Source of the DNA: Bacteroidota bacterium
GTDB taxonomy: Bacteria > Bacteroidota > Bacteroidia > Chitinophagales > Chitinophagaceae
Length of the DNA stretch: 6,346 nucleotides
Assembly (NCBI GenBank): GCA_028875955.1
Contig: JAGWTX010000149.1
Coordinates: forward strand, 1-6,346
Reading direction: 5' to 3'
Numbering within the stretch: position 1 is the stretch's first letter; every line of letters begins with the position of its first letter. Position numbers and translations under genes: made by a program. Below are positions 4,838-6,346 of this stretch, piece by piece. The notes under the pieces were generated by a model, which worked only from the letters and a program-made list of their open reading frames with translations, did not search any database and was not told the origin of the DNA.

Positions 4838-5402
4838 ACTTTGCTTTTTTTCGTATGCGGCTCAGTCTTTCCTGCGTAATACCTAAATAGGCTGCTATAT
4901 GCACAAGCGGAATTTCCTTCAACAATGCGGGTTGGTTTTTTTGTAAAATATGGTAACGTTGTTCTGCAGTTAATGAAATGGTTTCAATAACCCGTTTTTC
5001 AAGTATGGACACATAATTGGCCAGTATGTTGGTGGTGATCGTTGAATAGTCTTTCATAGAGCAAGCTTTCTGGAAATCCTTCAATTTACAAATAAGAACT
5101 TTGCTGTCAAGTACTGCTTCAATGGCAAAATTGTTGGTTGATGATTTCAATAGCGAAGCCGGACAGCAATCGATATCGCCACTGAAAGTGAAGCCCAGAA
5201 TATATGGCTTATCCTTCTGTATGATGGAGGTTTTAAAGGCCCCGCTGAGGATATAAAAAAAGAAAGAGGGGTGAGAGCCGTACCGTATGATGGCGGTACC
5301 CTTTTTTACATCCATCTCTTTCCCTATTTTCTGAATGATCGAAAAGAAATATTTCGATTGTTTTTCAGACAAGTTGCTGAAAAAGAACTCAGGTGAAATC
5401 AT
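4836..5402 (-). CDS. Crp/Fnr family transcriptional regulator (second copy)
   Basis: The 188-residue protein has a jelly-roll sensor domain (about 11-110: 'KKGTAIIRYGSHPSFFFYILSG' at 33-54, 'LGFTFSGDIDCCPASLL' at 69-85, 'AVLDSKVLICKLKDF' at 96-110). A dimerisation helix (about 118-143) follows, then a C-terminal helix-turn-helix (161-187). The recognition helix TQERLSRIRK contains E178-x-x-S181-R182, equivalent to the E-S-R set (209, 212, 213) that reads TTGAT in E. coli FNR; an FNR-like site lies just after this gene. The sensor keeps a GD turn but lacks the arginine and serine that hold cAMP. Its four cysteines (79, 80, 105, 114) are not arranged like the N-terminal Fe-S ligands of FNR, so the signal is unknown. 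The protein ends after the recognition helix without a wing. It lies 55 nt downstream of the MBL hydrolase gene and upstream of the membrane-protein/serine-hydrolase pair, all on one strand. The ATG at 5402 gives a normal N-terminus. Confidence 0.9.
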   Translation of the reverse strand: MISPEFFFSNLSEKQSKYFFSIIQKIGKEMDVKKGTAIIRYGSHPSFFFYILSGAFKTSIIQKDKPYILGFTFSGDIDCCPASLLKSSTNNFAIEAVLDSKVLICKLKDFQKACSMKDYSTITTNILANYVSILEKRVIETISLTAEQRYHILQKNQPALLKEIPLVHIAAYLGITQERLSRIRKKAK

Positions 5403-5457
5403 GTGGTAAGTTTTGCTAACGTTTAGTTTGTCCCAAAATATTCGTTCTTCTGAGATA

Positions 5458-6346
5458 TTAAAAAAGATCCAGGTCGTTTCCCAGGATCACATTACCCTTA
5501 TAGCCGCCTTTTCTTATACCCTTTATCAGTGTGCTGTCTGTTGCGCTGATGCGGCCCAGGTGCGTAAGGATCAAAAGTTTTGGTTTCGCTTCCGCTGCCA
5601 GCTTTCCAAGTTCAAGGTCAGATGTATGGAATTCCTTCTGATACTGAGGCCAGTATTCTCCTCCGGGTCTGTTTTCGGGCCTGGATGTAGCGGCTGCATA
5701 TACTTCATGTATCAACACATCCACTCCCCTGGAGGCTTCCAGGAGTGCTTCACTGGGACTTGTATCACCCGATATAACTACTGAGCGGTCGGGTGTATCG
5801 ATCCTGTATCCATAGGCCTGTTTCCAGCTGCCATGTAAAACGGGAATAGCGGTTATTCTTACCCCGGCACTATCATATACCAGACCGGCTTTTATTTCAT
5901 GCACTTTCACCTGCAGGAAGTCTGGCTGTTCCCTTTCCAGGCCTTTGACCCGCAGGTCAATGTCTTCTGACCATGCATCCATGATCAGGTTCGTCATCCT
6001 TTGTAAACCGGTGGGACCAAATACCTGCAAGGCCTTATTTCTCCGCATGACCCAGGAAGTCATGATCAGGTCCGGGTAACCTAATGTATGATCGCTGTGC
6101 AGATGGGTAATAAAAACGGCTTCCGGCCCGCTGACGGGGAGTTTTGCTGCATTGATCCGTCTTTCGATCCCGGCACCGGCATCAAACAGAAAAAAACGGT
6201 TGCCATACACGATAGCTGTGGCAGGACCCGAACGATCGGCATTGGGATAAGGATTTCCGGTTCCCAGCAGGATGATCTTTGTCTTCAATGAATCAGCGGG
6301 TTGATAAAAAGCAGTAGCATCAGTTGTGAAACAAAAGACAAATAAG
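5458..6346 (-). CDS. Exported MBL-fold metallo-hydrolase (RNase Z/arylsulfatase-like), 5' truncated by the window edge
   Basis: The frame is open from TAA 5458-5460 to the right edge, giving 295 visible residues. In-frame TTG at 6288 could be taken as a start, but the frame continues upstream as LFVFCFTTDATAFYQPADS, the end of a signal peptide with likely cleavage after ATA, so the true start is outside the window and the protein is exported. Numbering from the TTG codon, it has the metallo-beta-lactamase motif THLHSDH (61-67; ligands H62, H64, D66, H67), H152 in VLHGS, D175 in SGDTS and H243 in LTHLGR, the layout of two-zinc RNase Z-type enzymes. The opening strand LLGTGNPYPNADRSGPA and 'FLFDAGAG' (34-40) are typical of this group. 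There is no RNase Z flexible arm, and export argues against tRNA processing; a phosphodiesterase, lactonase or sulfatase-type hydrolase is more likely. The regulator gene follows after 55 nt, so the two may share a transcript. Confidence 0.9.
   Translation of the reverse strand, partial: LFVFCFTTDATAFYQPADSLKTKIILLGTGNPYPNADRSGPATAIVYGNRFFLFDAGAGIERRINAAKLPVSGPEAVFITHLHSDHTLGYPDLIMTSWVMRRNKALQVFGPTGLQRMTNLIMDAWSEDIDLRVKGLEREQPDFLQVKVHEIKAGLVYDSAGVRITAIPVLHGSWKQAYGYRIDTPDRSVVISGDTSPSEALLEASRGVDVLIHEVYAAATSRPENRPGGEYWPQYQKEFHTSDLELGKLAAEAKPKLLILTHLGRISATDSTLIKGIRKGGYKGNVILGNDLDLF

Noticed and set aside
5416..5426. CTAA-CGT-TTAG dyad upstream of the second regulator
   Set aside because: Arms of 4 bp are too short to support an operator on their own.
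5434..5440. TATTTTG as a -7 box for the second regulator on the minus strand
   Set aside because: The spacing is one base short of TAnnTTTG and there is no -33 partner; read-through from the MBL gene is as likely.
5413..5784. Plus-strand 123-residue open frame opposite the MBL gene
   Set aside because: It mirrors the reverse of a conserved metallo-hydrolase and has a cysteine-rich, unlikely composition.

Overview
The window reads as a chromosomal segment of a Bacteroidota bacterium, most likely of the Chitinophagaceae type. Three things suggest this. The start codons lack Shine-Dalgarno sequences. The only well-formed promoter element matches the Bacteroidota -7 box TAnnTTTG. The gene families (wingless Crp/Fnr-like regulators, an exported serine hydrolase, RibD-C-type reductase, DUF1801 and AHSA1-type SRPBCC proteins) are typical accessory genes of that group. 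There is no rRNA, tRNA, CRISPR array, insertion sequence or recognisable integration site.

Layout: the left edge holds the 3' end of a plus-strand SRPBCC/AHSA1-like gene (1-351). Everything else is on the minus strand and is read from right to left. An exported metallo-beta-lactamase-fold hydrolase (5458 to the right edge) has its start outside the window; the in-frame TTG at 6288 is not the start, because a signal-peptide-like sequence continues upstream of it. Next come a Crp/Fnr-like regulator (4836-5402), a 56-residue single-pass membrane protein (4491-4661) that overlaps a secreted serine hydrolase gene (3409-4494) by 4 nt, a second Crp/Fnr-like regulator (2572-3141), a short-chain dehydrogenase (1682-2494), a dihydrofolate-reductase-fold protein (924-1505) and a DUF1801 protein (454-873).

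The most interesting part is the 174-nt gap between the second-listed regulator and the small membrane protein (4662-4835). It holds an FNR-box-like dyad (TTGACCTAAATCAA) next to the regulator's stop codon, then the only exact TAnnTTTG element found in the intergenic regions, then three closely packed perfect inverted repeats and a possible 23-codon leader. The dyad lies about 41-42 bp upstream of the inferred transcription start, the usual position for a class II Crp/Fnr activator. The regulator's recognition helix carries ExxSR, the same residues FNR uses to read TTGAT. A plausible model, which is inference, is that this regulator controls the membrane-protein/serine-hydrolase pair immediately downstream.

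The other regulator is followed after 77 nt by the dehydrogenase gene, again with a perfect dyad in the gap, so the window may hold two regulator-plus-target modules. The reductase and DUF1801 genes are 50 nt apart and probably form a third transcription unit. No substrate can be assigned to any of the enzymes from sequence alone.
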